64,000 bases of DNA from Lotus japonicus (lineage: Eukaryota; Streptophyta; Magnoliopsida; Fabales; Fabaceae): positions 64,907,920 through 64,971,919 of the forward strand of contig NC_080043.1 in the NCBI RefSeq assembly GCF_012489685.1. Direction: 5' to 3'. How positions within the stretch are numbered: the first letter of the stretch is position 1; every line of letters begins with the position of its first letter. The position numbers and the translations under genes are program-made. Below are positions 45,781 through 57,305 of this stretch, in pieces. The notes under the pieces are model-generated. The model did not search any database. It worked only from the letters and a program-made list of their open reading frames with translations, and had not been told where the DNA came from.

Positions 45781-47416
45781 TGTAAGACCCTAACCTTGCT
45801 TAAGTGATTTATTGAATAAAAGTGAAATTTCTAGTGAAGTTTGATTTAATTGCTAATCTGTCTGTGACCTTGTGTGAATTTTTGAGAGGTCTTAAAGACC
45901 TAATCTTGAAAAGCTTCCTTCATGAGAGTTGTATCTCTCTGAGTTAGCTAAATTCTCTCGTTGGTTTCAGGTCATTCCGACCTCTGTAGCCCGAGATAGT
46001 CATGTTTTAGTGACGGAAGGTCAGGCTGTATTGAACTAGCAATTTTGCTAGAAGAAAGTGTCTTAATTCCGAATTTATTTCTTTAATATCAAGGGAAGGA
46101 GTTTGCCTTGATTTATTTTATCCTCTTAATCAGTAGTTAGGAGAGTAATTAGTTGGACTTGGGCCAAGTTATGAGGGGAGAAGAGAAAAGAAACCCTAAA
46201 ATCTACGGACGATGAAGACTTTTTCTATTCAGAGCTTCAAACGAAGATTCCACACGCGTACACCCATTTCTCTTGATGTTTCCAATCTTTCTTCAGAAGG
46301 AAGTTTCTGCATCCGAGGTCAATATCATAAAGTGCATAAAGTGCATTTTTAATGCCGGTAAGCATTAAAAACAAGCCTCGAAAACCAAAAATCATACTGA
46401 TATTTCTTTGAAGAATTAAAAGATTCAGCGGGAAGAATATCGTGTCTAAAATACGTTGGAATCAGTAGGAAAAATCGGAATCGCGAAATAATCATTTTTC
46501 CGCATTTTCCAAATCCTATAAATAGGTGGAAAATGAAAAAAAAAAACAAAAAATTCTCACCTTTGACAGAGAGTGGCCGAGAGCTTGAGAGGAGGAGAGG
46601 AGAAGTTGATTTTCGCCGTTTCTTGCCCGATTGCTTCACCGTTCGTTGCTAATCGAAGACATTGAGGTATAGTTACTATCCCTCACTTCTGATCGTCAGA
46701 TCTGTCGACTTTTTCTATGTTTTTATGAGCTCAAAGTTTGGAGCTTTTTGTAAAACTGTCCAAATAAGCTGATTTTGGTGTCTAAACTTAATGCCTACGT
46801 GCTCTAGAGCATGAATATCCAGTTTTTTTCGACTGAATCCTGCCGAATCGTCGCAGAGGTCCAGTTTTCTGAAAATACCCATTTTCTGACAGAGGTTCCG
46901 CTTTTTGGATCAAAAACTCTCGACTGAGCTTAGCTTCAGTAGGATTAGTTGTTATAAATGTCGTTAGGATCGAGCTCATCAAATTTGTTTTTCGAAATTC
47001 TGATTTTGAGTTTCCGATCTAAAAATAATGACCAAAATACCCCTGCGACAATTTTCGACCCGATAATTTTTCTGAGAGTTTCCCTGGCCTAGATATCGCC
47101 TACTTGGGTACCGTGTCCAAAAATAATTTTTGGGTCTCTATGACCTGAGCCATTGCGTAGCTTTTTCAATTGTGGAAATTTTGGCGCCGGTTTCGTGTCA
47201 TTCCGAGTTCTGTAGCTCAAGTTATGCACGTTTTAGCGAATAAAGTGTTTTTGTACAAAACCTGAATCGAGTCAAAACTCATCCATTCGGGGAAAGCCCT
47301 TCCTTTCGTGCCTAAATGTTGTACTCTGAAGCTTCTTGAGCTTAGTCGAACATTAGTTAGGATTGTTTCGACTGTATCGACTTGTGTTGATTCATTATTG
47401 CTTTGTTTGCTCAAAG

Positions 47417-47494
47417 GTTCAATTGTGGAAACCTTAGGATTGACTGAACAAGCTTGTGAGGGAGACCTACACCGCGAGACTGGAATAACTCGAG
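47417..47494 (+). other. 78-nt exon-like segment in the E 5' LTR
   Basis: Bounded by CAAAG| and CTCGAG|GTTAGG, no ATG inside. The 3' LTR copy (54614-54691) has a changed donor (GAG|GGTAGG). An acceptor-like ATACAG ends at 49957, 3 nt before the gag ATG. Confidence 0.55.
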
Positions 47495-48239
47495 GTTAGG
47501 GCAACTTACTTACTAGCTATTTTTGTGTGTAGGCGTCGATAAATTCGACTTGAATGTATTGTGATCGTGAGTGGCAACTCACCGTTATTAGTTAATGACC
47601 TAGAGTCGACTTGTTCGACTTATTTGTTAAATTCTGCACAAATATTGCATGAACTGTTCTGAAAAATGTTTTCTGGAGGCTTCGGCCGAGTGAACTTATA
47701 TGAGACGTGTGTCTCCGTTTTCTGAGAGGCTTCGGTCGTTTACTGGTTTCTGTCTTATCGCTTTCTAGTGGACATGACAGGGTTATGTTTTGCAGCACTG
47801 CATTAATGTTCATCGCTCAATAGAGCTTGATGTATTTGTGTTTAAGATTAAATTGTGCTGACTGTATTCGTGCATTTAATGCGACTTTCGGAGTGTGGAT
47901 TACACTTATCTTCGTCATGGCAATGACGGGTTTGTTTTGGGAATGTTTGATAGGTCGAACCAAGGTTCGAGCCTTTATTGTTTTAGGAATCGAGACCTTC
48001 CCGGGGAATTACTTGGGTTTATTGGGATCTTTTTACTTATAGAGTTTTGAATCAAACGAAATCAGAACTTGATTTGTAAATGAAATTCATAATACACTAA
48101 TCAAAGATAGAACACTTTTAAATAATGATGATAACCTCTTGGAAAAGACTTAGGATGTGAAAATGGTTTGGAAAACGGGAAGGGTCGACAATCTAAGTGT
48201 GAGGAAAACTTTGAGTACGATAGCACCTTTTGTTCCTTT

Positions 48240-48540
48240 AGTGGTTTATCTAGCCATCCAAAGGATGAGCCTGGGATGATTGGAAAGTCCCCAAGTGCGA
48301 GTGCACCATCTTTGCTCATTGAGCAGCCTTTCGGCCATCGAGCTGATGAGCCTGAGTAAATTGAAAAGTCACTGAGTGCGAGCAGCATTCTCCTTGTTCG
48401 TTGAACAGTCCATTTGACCATCGAGCTGGTGAGTCAAAGTAACTTGAAAAGTCACTGAATGCCAGATGCATTCTTTTGCTCGTTGAGCAGTTTGTTTGGC
48501 CATCGTGACGGTGAGCCCAAGTGACTAGTAAAGTTACCAA
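48240..48540 (+). repeat. Hairpin minisatellite in the E 5' LTR
   Basis: Units of 82 bp with TGCTC/GAGCA (48313-48325 and 48477-48489) and the paired variant TGTTC/GAACA (48395-48407). Copies are in the 3' LTR near 55510-55690 and after the gap near 60930-61110. A second short array of GAGCGTGCTGCTTCAC units is at 48719-48830. Confidence 0.8.
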
Positions 48541-49118
48541 ATGCGATTAGCACTTCTTTGTTTACCTTAGGGTATTGTAGAGACAATGTACTCTAGCTAG
48601 ACACGCGTGCCTTGGTGAGGACGATTCGTTGTTTGGCTAACCATATTGCATTCATGCATCATTTCTTGGAAAGTGTGCTGCTTTCCGAAGGACGATATCA
48701 GATCGGACTTCAACGGAGCTAGATGCCCCAAATGGAGCTAGCTGCTTCACAAGAGCGTGCTGCTTCACAGGAGCGTGCTGCTTCATAAAAGCGAGGTGCT
48801 TTAGCGAAGCGAGGTGCTTGGCTTGTCCCATCCATCGAGATGGTGACATTTTATCCGGATCATCTTTTGAGCATGACATTGCACTGGCACGCCATGCACC
48901 TAACCATACTTGTGGATGTTATTGTGATTTGTTGTTGATAAACATCGTTATATATATCTTGATGATTTTATGTTGATAAACATGCTATGTATCAACCTTA
49001 GGGTAGGCAATACATGACTTATACGTATATATACAACATATATATATATACCCCCTTTATCACATGTTGTTTGTATTATCTATTTTATTCCGTGAGTTGA
49101 CCCTAGCGCCTTGGCTTT

Positions 49119-49331
49119 GTGTGTATGTTTGTGTTTGGGCGGTCGGCCTGCTGCCAGGCGTCCGTCAGCCGGTTCATGATGATTCGTTGTGCGGGAAAGA
49201 CCCGGAGCGTAATGACTATTACTGAAGCTTTCGACGAGGACCCGGACTTCAGGCTTGATCGAGGAAGGGTCGATGAAAGTAGTGTGGGTTATGGGTGGTT
49301 AGAGTCTTTGAGTTGGTTGTTAGAGTCATAG
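49119..49331 (+). pseudogene. LTR-encoded open frame, decayed, in E
   Basis: It begins MCMFVFGRSACCQ, the same start as in G1 and F, but the rest diverges and ends after 70 codons. The nucleotide block GGTCGGCCTGCTGCCAG (49141-49157) is far better conserved than the protein. Copies at 56316-56528 and 61734-61946. Confidence 0.4.
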
Positions 49332-49752
49332 CTCTGATTGTCATTCCTTATTTTGGGGCAGGGCAGGTCCCCGACTATTAGCTTTTCGTGTGATTCCCTT
49401 CCATGAGGATCACAGGGAGTTTGTCGGACGTAGGAAGTCTTTTGAGGCCGTTTTGGGCCGACTTACTTTCGTTGGAGGACTGTACTCAGAATACTTAACC
49501 TTTTGTTTTAGTTTGTACATATTTGCCCACGGGCACTACCTTTCCGTCACTGGAGGTCACTCATGACGATGTTTTTAGTTGCAGCGAGGGCTGTGCTTGT
49601 ATTGTATATTAATCGCTGTTAATCGCGATTGGGTTGAGTCTTTATTTCGACAAGTCTTTTTATTTAAACAAAACAAAAAAAATACCTGCTTTTCCGCTTT
49701 ATTTTATTTTGAGTTACTAAAGTGACGCCACCGAAATCGGGGTGTTACATTG

Positions 49753-49764
49753 TGGTATCAGAGC
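49753..49764 (+). other. Primer binding site of E
   Basis: TGGTATCAGAGC, 3 nt after the LTR, is the same tRNA-Met type as in G1. Confidence 0.95.
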
Positions 49765-49960
49765 TTGTCGAGTCTTTCGAGAGTCTTTGGGGAATAGGTC
49801 TTCTGTGCTAGGTTGTGTGACTCTGCAAAGAGTAAAAATTGATTGTCTGCCAAGCGATCTTCGCTTTAATTGATTGAAGTTGCTACCTAATCATATTGTA
49901 TAGCTATGCATAATACTATCTTATGATTGGTACTGACTGTTTGCTAAACGAATACAGAAC

Positions 49961-51253
49961 ATGGTGAACGCGAACCAACTTGCTGAGATGGTGGCCACTT
50001 TGGTCCAAGCAATGACTGTACAAACGAATGACAATGCACAGAGGCGTGCTGCTGAGGATGCACGCGAGCTACACCGGCTTCAGAGAGAAGTAGCCCTGGA
50101 CCAGAACAGGGGATTGAATGATTTTAGAAGGCAGGACCCACCCAAGTTCACAGGTGGGACTGACCCGGACAATGCGGATCTATGGATCCAAGAGATTGAG
50201 AAGATTTTCGAAGTGCTACAGACTAGGGAAGGGGCCAAGGTGGGCCTGGCAACTTATCTGCTGCTGGGCGATGCTGAGTACTAGTGGAGGCGTACCAGAG
50301 GAATGATGGAAGCAAATAATGTGGAAGTGAACTGGGCTTCATTTCGTGCTGCTTTTCTGGAGAAGTATTTTCCAGATAGTGCCCGTGACGAGCGTGAGGC
50401 ACAGTTTCTAACTCTTCGTCAGGGTAGCATGTCCATTCCGGAATATGCTGCTAAACTGGAATCGTTGGCGAAACACTTCCGATTCTTCCGCAATGGGGTC
50501 GATGAACCCTACATGTGCAAACGCTTTGTGAATGGGCTGAGGCCTGACATTGAGGACTCAGTGAAACCGTTGGGAATCATGCGCTTCCAGTCCTTGGTTG
50601 AGAAAGCCACAAAAGTGGAGTTAATGAAGAACAAGAGGTTGAATCGTGCTGGAACTGGAGGACCAGTAAGGTCAGGTCCTCAGAACTATAAAGGAAGAGG
50701 TAAATTCAAACAGAGGAGGCCGTATCAGCATCCAGAGGGGAGAAGTTTTACCCCAAGATCTTATAAGCCTTTGACTACTGCCACTCCAGGGGTAGGAAGT
50801 CAATCAGCACACCCAGAGGTGACATGTTTCAGGTGTGGAAAGAATGGACACTATGCTAATGCATGTCTGAACCAAGGGCCTCGATGTTTCAATTGCAACC
50901 AGCCAGGGCATGTGGCCGTCGATTGTAGGGCACACAAGGTGGAGCCAACTATTAATGCTGTGAAAGGAAAGCGCCCTGCTGCTGGAGGAAGAGTTTATAT
51001 CATGGACTGTGAAGGAATTGAAGGTGCTGATGGGCTAATCAGAGGAGAGCGTAAGAACGATGGTAACCTTCTAACCATCCTTTCTCATTCTAGTACAATA
51101 CGCTCCAATACTCTCGTAGCACATGCAACGTACCTATTTTACTTATATTGTTTAAGCTTTGACCTTATCGTTATTACGCCTAATAGTACTTTATTTGACC
51201 GTTGCTCGTGTTTAAACTATAGAAGTTACATGAGGTTTAGAATAACACGTTAA
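49961..51253 (+). pseudogene. Gag of element E (one stop)
   Basis: ATG 49961 gives MVNANQLAEMVATLVQ, closely similar to G1 Gag. A TAG at 50282-50284 stands where G1 has Trp in the Gag domain; the frame continues unchanged beyond. Two CCHC knuckles (CFRCGKNGHYANAC, CFNCNQPGHVAVDC) lie at about residues 289-302 and 309-322 of the continuous frame. After GNLLTIL the protease DSG motif is absent (reads SHSSTIRS) and similarity to the family fades, with a stop at 51251-51253. Confidence 0.9.
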
Positions 51254-52600
51254 GCCTAGAAAGTAGTCTTGCACCGATGCGTTTAACAAGAAGCTAGAAG
51301 CTGAAGGATGAATCTCAGAGAGATTCCGTATGGATAGTATACGTATGATGTCGAGAGTGTGTAGTTCCGTAGCGGCATCATTGAGGATTTAATATCAGGG
51401 TAATTGAAACTACTGGATGTTAGGAACTCATCGACTGTTCCATTGGGCTTTTCTAAATCTTCACCTTCGATGTATTAGGCCTGATCAACTTAATATTGAG
51501 GGGGTGATATTCGGAATCAGAACTGGCAATGGACTTTGATAGATGGATTGGTAAGGTTGATTTGATTGGATCGAGGATTAGTTGAGTTGGGAGGTAAAGT
51601 TCGCGTGAAGTATTTGTTTGCTTGCGAAGGAGTTATAGTTTTAAGAAAAGGATATTCATTTAAGAAGTATTGAAGAATTAAAGGACATTTGAGGTCCAAA
51701 CTTGGTGAAAGTTTAGGTTTAAGTCTATAATTCTTGCCTTAAGTGTTTAGGACTCAAAGTTTGTCAGGTCTTGAAACGAGAGACTAAGTATCGGATTGAT
51801 TGGAGGATGATCTAGTTACAGAAATAAAGAGTTAGTATTAAGATGAATACTTGAGGTTGTTGTATGTGGACAAATTTCTTAGAGTCTAAGAATGAATGGA
51901 GCTTTGTTATGGATTTCGATGTTGCATGCTAGGGTAGCAAGTGAATTTCACTAAGTTAAGTGAGGATCTTAGGGTTAAGATTGACCTTGGGAGGTGAAAA
52001 TCATGTTCGAATAGGAGATTTAGTGGTGTTAGCATTAACGATTGTAGTTAAACCTCAGAATGTTGAGGGATCGGATGATAAAATGACTAGTTAAGTTTCC
52101 CGAGGTAAGTTATGATTTGATCTTCTAGGGAATAAGTTCGGATTTGGGGGAAGTGTTAAGGATTTTAGGTAATTGTAAAGTGGGTTGTGAATTAGTGAAG
52201 GTTGGTTTTATGGTTCGAGTAAGGGAAGTCTCGAAAAATGGGAGGTGACAATGATGGATTGTAAGATATTGATATGATGATTAGCTTATAAGTTGCTGAT
52301 GAATGGATGTTCAAAGGGATTGGGTCTAGCGATGCACAAGGTATTAAGACTCAAGTCGAGTTTTAATTTGGATGATGATTTAGTAGAAGATTGATTTCAG
52401 GGTGCGAATAAGGATAGTTACGAAGTTAGAGGTAATGATTAATGGACTAGTAGATTCCAAGGGAATTGTTCGTCTATGAGTTATAGAGCGATCGAGTTAA
52501 GTTTTGAAACTTGAGTGAAGATCACAAGGACAAGTTGAACATTCCCTCTGGAATGGCAGAGGTGTACGAGTTTTAAGCAGAATATCGGACGAACGAAAGT
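51254..52600 (+). other. Region of E in place of pol, no recognisable domain
   Basis: About 1.35 kb of G/A/T-rich, C-poor sequence with many stops in all frames. I see no RT, RNase H or integrase motif. Origin unknown: a diverged pol, or unrelated filler after deletion. Confidence 0.6.
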
Positions 52601-52639
52601 AAATGAGCAAGTGGATAAGGCTGTGCGATTGCACAGAGT

Positions 52640-52917
52640 GCCAACCAATATTATTTCCAACACAGAACCGACACGAGTGGTCGAGCCGGACGACATAGAG
52701 CTGAAAGATGAACTGTCTTTCGAAAACGCCGCCAATTAGCATTGGTGACACAAGGATAAAACAGTTGAGGGGAATAGAGATTGTGTTGGTGACAATCATT
52801 TGGAACAAGGACATATGCGATGCTACATGGGAGCTTAAGGAACAGATCGAAGAACAGTATCCGGAATTTCTACTGAACCGTAAGTTTCGAGGTCGAAACT
52901 TTCTTTTTGGAGGGTAG
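52640..52917 (+). pseudogene. Chromodomain remnant of E
   Basis: The frame contains ISIGDTRIKQLRG and VTIIWNKDICDATWELKEQ, matching the chromodomain of G1 (8926-9098), and runs on to the purine tract. The rest of integrase is missing. Confidence 0.8.
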
Positions 52918-52920
52918 TAA

Positions 52921-55900
52921 TGTGAGACCCAAGATTTTAAGCTTAGAATAAATTAGTGAAATTCCTTATTAACGAATAAGTTCGATGTATCGTGAAGGGA
53001 AACCTGAACAAGAGTTTGTTGGATGAAATAAATTTATGAAGGAGAAGGTTCAGGAAAAGTTCAAGGATTGTATCAAAACCGATAAAAGTATAGCACGACT
53101 AACATTCGCCTAATCTCAGGTCAAAGACACTAGTAAATAGCTAATTTACACTTTAGGACGCGATGGAAACTAATTCAAAAAATCTTCAGAGAAATGTTAG
53201 AGTTTCTCTTATTCGTCTATAAACAAGTATTTCGATGCGAAACCCTGGAATGTACGAACGTCAAATTCCAATTCTCGGAAGTTTGCCGAAACAGAATCCC
53301 TGATAGTTCAGAAACCCTAAAATCTACGGACGATGAAGACTTTTTCTATTCAGAGCTTCAAACGAAGATTCCACACGCGTGCACCCATTTCTCTTGATGT
53401 TTCCAATCTTTCTTCAGAATGAAGTTTCTGCATCCGAGGTCAATATCATAAAGTGCATAAAGTGCATTTTTAATGCCGGTAAGCATTAAAAACAAGCCTC
53501 GAAAACCAAAAATCATACTGATATTTCTTTGAAGAATTAAAAGATTCAGCGGGAAGAATATCGTGTCTAAAATACGTTGGAATCAGTAGGAAAAATCGGA
53601 ATCGCGAAATAATCATTTTTCCGCATTTTCCAAATCCTATAAATAGGTGGAAAATGAAAAAAAAAAACAAAAAATTCTCACCTTTGACAGAGAGTGGCCG
53701 AGAGCTTGAGAGGAGGAGAGGAGAAGTTGATTTTCGCCGTTTCTTGCCCGATTGCTTCACCGTTCGTTGCTAATCGAAGACATCGAGGTATAGTTACTAT
53801 CCCTCACTTCTGATCGTCAGATCTGTCGACTTTTTCTATGTTTTTCTGAGCTCAAAGTTTGGAGCTTTTTGTAAAACTGTCCAAATAAGCTGATTTTGGT
53901 GTCTAAACTTAATGCCTACGTGCTCTAGAGCATGAATATCCAGTTGTTTTCGACTGAATCCTGCCGAATCGTCGCAGAGGTCCAGTTTTCTGAAAATACC
54001 CATTTTCTGACAGAGGTTCCGCTTTTTGGATCAAAAACTCTCGACTGAGCTTAGCTTCATTAGGATTAGTTGTTATAAATGTCGTTAGGATCGAGCTCAT
54101 CAAATTTGTTTTTCGAAATTCTGATTTTGAGTTTCCGAGCTAAAAATAATGACCAAAATACCCCTGCGACAATTTTCGACCCGATAATTTTTCTGAGAGT
54201 TTCCCTGGCCTAGATATCGCCTAAGAATACCTAGGGATTGATTTAGATCGAAGAAAAAGTTTGAAAACCCTATTTTCCATAGTGGCCGAAACCTATTTGC
54301 TTGGGTACCGTGTCCAAAAATAATTTTTGGGTCTCTATGACCTGAGCCATTGCGTAGCTTTTTCAATTGTGGAAATTTTGGCGCCGGTTTCGTGTCATTC
54401 CGAGTTCTGTAGCTCAAGTTATGCACGTTTTAGCGAATAAAGTGTTTTTGTACAAAACCTGAATCGAGTCAAAACTCATCCATTCGGGGAAAGCCCTTCC
54501 TTTCGTGCCTAAATGTTGTACTCTGAAGCTTCTTGAGCTTAGTCGAACATTAGTTAGGATTGTTTCGACTGTATCGACTTGTGTTGATTCATTATTGCTT
54601 TGTTTGCTCAAAGGTTCAATTGTGGAAACCTTGAGATTGACTGAACAAGCTTGTGAGGGAGACCTACACCGCGAGACTGGAACAACTCGAGGGTAGGACA
54701 ACTTACTTACTAGCTATTTTTGTGTGTAGGCGTCGATAAATTCGACTTGAATGTATTGTGATCATGAGTGGCATCTCACCGTTATTAGTTAATGACCTAG
54801 AGTCGACTTGTTCGACTTATTTGTTAAATTCTGCACAAATATTGCATGAACTGTTCTGAAAAATGTTTTCTGGAGGCTTCGGCCGAGTGAACTTATATGA
54901 GACGTGTGTCTCCGTTTTCTGAGAGGCTTCGGTCGTTTACTGGTTTCTGTCTTATCGCTTTCTAGTGGACATGACAGGGTTATGTTTTGCAGCACTGCAT
55001 TAATGTTTCATCGCTCAATAGAGCTTGATGTATTTGTGTTTAAGATTAAATTGTGCTGACTGTATTCGTGCATTTAATGCGACTTTCGGAGTGTGGATTA
55101 CACTTATCTTCGTCATGGCAATGACGGGTTTGTTTTGGGAATGTTTGATAGGTCGAACCAAGGTTCGAGCCTTTATTGTTTTAGGAATCGAGACCTTCCC
55201 AGGGAATTACTTGGGTTTATTGGGATCTTTTTACTTATAGAGTTTTGAAACAAACGAAATCAGAACTTGATTTGTAAATGAAATTCATAATACACTAATC
55301 AAAGATAGAACACTTTTAAATAATGATGATAACCTCTTGGAAAAGACTTAGGATGTGAAAATGGTTTGGAAAACGGGAAGGGTCGACAATCTAAGTGTGA
55401 GGAAAACTTTGAGTGCGATAGCACCTTTTGTTCCTTTAGTGGTTTATCTAGCCATCCAAAGGATGAGCCTGGGATGATTGGAAAGTCCCCAAGTGCGAGT
55501 GCACCATCTTTACTCATTGAGCAGCCTTTCGGCCATCGAGCTGATGAGCCTGAGTAAATTGAAAAGTCACTGAGTGCGAGCAGCATTCTCCTTGTTCGTT
55601 GAACAGTCCATTTGACCATCGAGCTGGTGAGTCAAAGTAACTTGAAAAGTCACTGAATGCCAGATGCATTCTTTTGCTCGTTGAGCAGTTTGTTTGGCCA
55701 TCGTGACGGTGAGCCCAAGTGACTAGTAAAGTTACCAAATGCGATTAGCACTTCTTTGTTTACCTTAGGGTATTGTAGAGACAATGTACTCTAGCTAGAC
55801 ACGCGTGCCTTGGTGAGGACGATTCGTTGTTTGGCTAACCATATTGCATTCATGCATACATTTCTTGGAAAGTGTGCTGCTTTCCGAAGGACGATATCAG

Positions 55901-56946
55901 ATCGGACTTCAACGGAGCTAGATGCCCCAAATGGAGCTAGCTGCTTCACAAGAGCGTGCTGCTTCACAGGAGCGTGCTGCTTCATAAAAGCGAGGTGCTT
56001 TAGCGAAGCGAGGTGCTTGGCTTGTCCCATCCATCGAGATGGTGACATTTTATCCGGATCATCTTTTGAGCATGACATTGCACTGGCACGCCATGCACCT
56101 AACCATACTTGTGGATGTTATTGTGATTTGTTGTTGATAAACATCGTTATATATATCTTGATGATTTTATGTTGATAAACATGCTATGTATCAACCTTAG
56201 GGTAGGCAATACATGACTTATACGTATATATACAACATATATATATACCCCCTTTATCACATGTTGTTTGTATTATCTATTTTATTCCGTGAGTTGACCC
56301 TAGCGCCTTGGCTTTGTGTGTATGTTTGTGTTTGGGCGGTCGGCCTGCTGCCAGGCGTCCGTCAGCCGGTTCATGATGATTCGTTGTGCGGGAAAGACCC
56401 GGAGCGTAATGACTATTACTGAAGCTTTCGACGAGGACCCGAACTTCAGGCCTGATCGAGGAAGGGTCGATGAAAGTAGTGTGGGTTATGGGTGGTTAGA
56501 GTCTTTGAGTTGGTTGTTAGAGTCATAGCTCTGATTGTCATTCCTTATTTTGGGGCAGGGCAGGTCCCCGACTATTAGCTTTTCGTGTGATTCCCTTCCA
56601 TGAGGATCACAGGGAGTTTGTCGGACGTAGGAAGTCTTTTGAGGCCGTTTTGGGCCGACTTACTTTCGTTGGAGGACTGTACTCAGAATACTTAACCTTT
56701 TGTTTTAGTTTGTACATATTTGCCCACGAGCACTACCTTTCCGTCACTGGAGGTCACTCATGACGATGTTTTTAGTTGCAGCGAGGGCTGTGCTTGTATT
56801 GTATATTAATCGTTGTTAATCGCGATTGGGTTGAGTCTTTATTTCGACAAGTCTTTTTATTTAAACAAAACAAAAAGAATACCTGCTTTTCCGCTTTATT
56901 TTATTTTGAGTTACTAAAGTGACGCCACCGAAATCGGGGTGTTACA
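52921..56946 (+). repeat. 3' LTR of E (4026 bp)
   Basis: It runs from TGTGAGACCC to TGTTACA. Its first 390 bp resemble LTR B and C starts, unlike the 5' LTR of E. TATA is at 53638-53645. From 53691 onward it is repeated after the gap. Confidence 0.93.
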
Positions 56947-57305
56947 TTTAGGGTCCAAACTTTAAGCTCAAAACTCAAAGTTAAAATTTTTGAAAACAAA
57001 TTTGACAGGGTTGTAGATCGTAGCATTTATAGCACCTAATCCTAAAGGCACAAGGTTAAGTCGTGAATTTTTTGTTCAAAAGAGAAACTTTGGTGAATAT
57101 GGGTATTTCCACAGTATTTCAGATCTATGGCGACTCGATCAAAATCGGCGGCGCATCGGCGAAGAATATATGTTGTTGGGTAGTAATAGAAGGCAGATCT
57201 AAAGAAAATCGAAGTAAAAAGATAGTTTTGGAAATTTCTCCATACTTTGAGCACAGAAAGACATGGTTTAAAGCTACAGAAAGTAGAAACAAAGGTATGG
57301 AATAA
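56947..57305 (-). repeat. Fragment of an older minus-strand LTR
   Basis: Read on the minus strand it resembles the intron-1 part of the LTRs, with TTTCTGTGCTCAAAG near the start and GTGCCTTTAGGATT further on. It seems to be the target into which LTR F, and possibly E, inserted. Confidence 0.5.

Larger units (their letters stand above)
45781..49749 (+). repeat. 5' LTR of E, chimeric
   Basis: 45781 to about 46188 starts TGTAAGACCCTAACC and does not match the start of the 3' LTR (TGTGAGACCCAAG). From the shared AGAAACCCTAAAATC (46189, equal to 53310) both LTRs agree almost base for base. The 5' copy lacks about 77 bp present at 54222-54299. It has TATA 46517, donor GAG|GTATAG after 46666, exon-like segment and an 82-bp hairpin array. 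Confidence 0.85.
45781..56946 (+). mobile_element. Element E: gag-containing relative of G1 with a chimeric 5' LTR
   Basis: Order: LTR, PBS (49753), gag with one stop, about 1.4 kb without recognisable protease, RT or integrase, a chromodomain remnant, purine tract, LTR. It resembles described TR-GAG type non-autonomous elements. The flanks do not form a target duplication (TCGGT on the left, TTTAG on the right), and the first 410 bp of the left LTR do not match the right LTR. Both facts point to recombination between two insertions. Confidence 0.85.
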
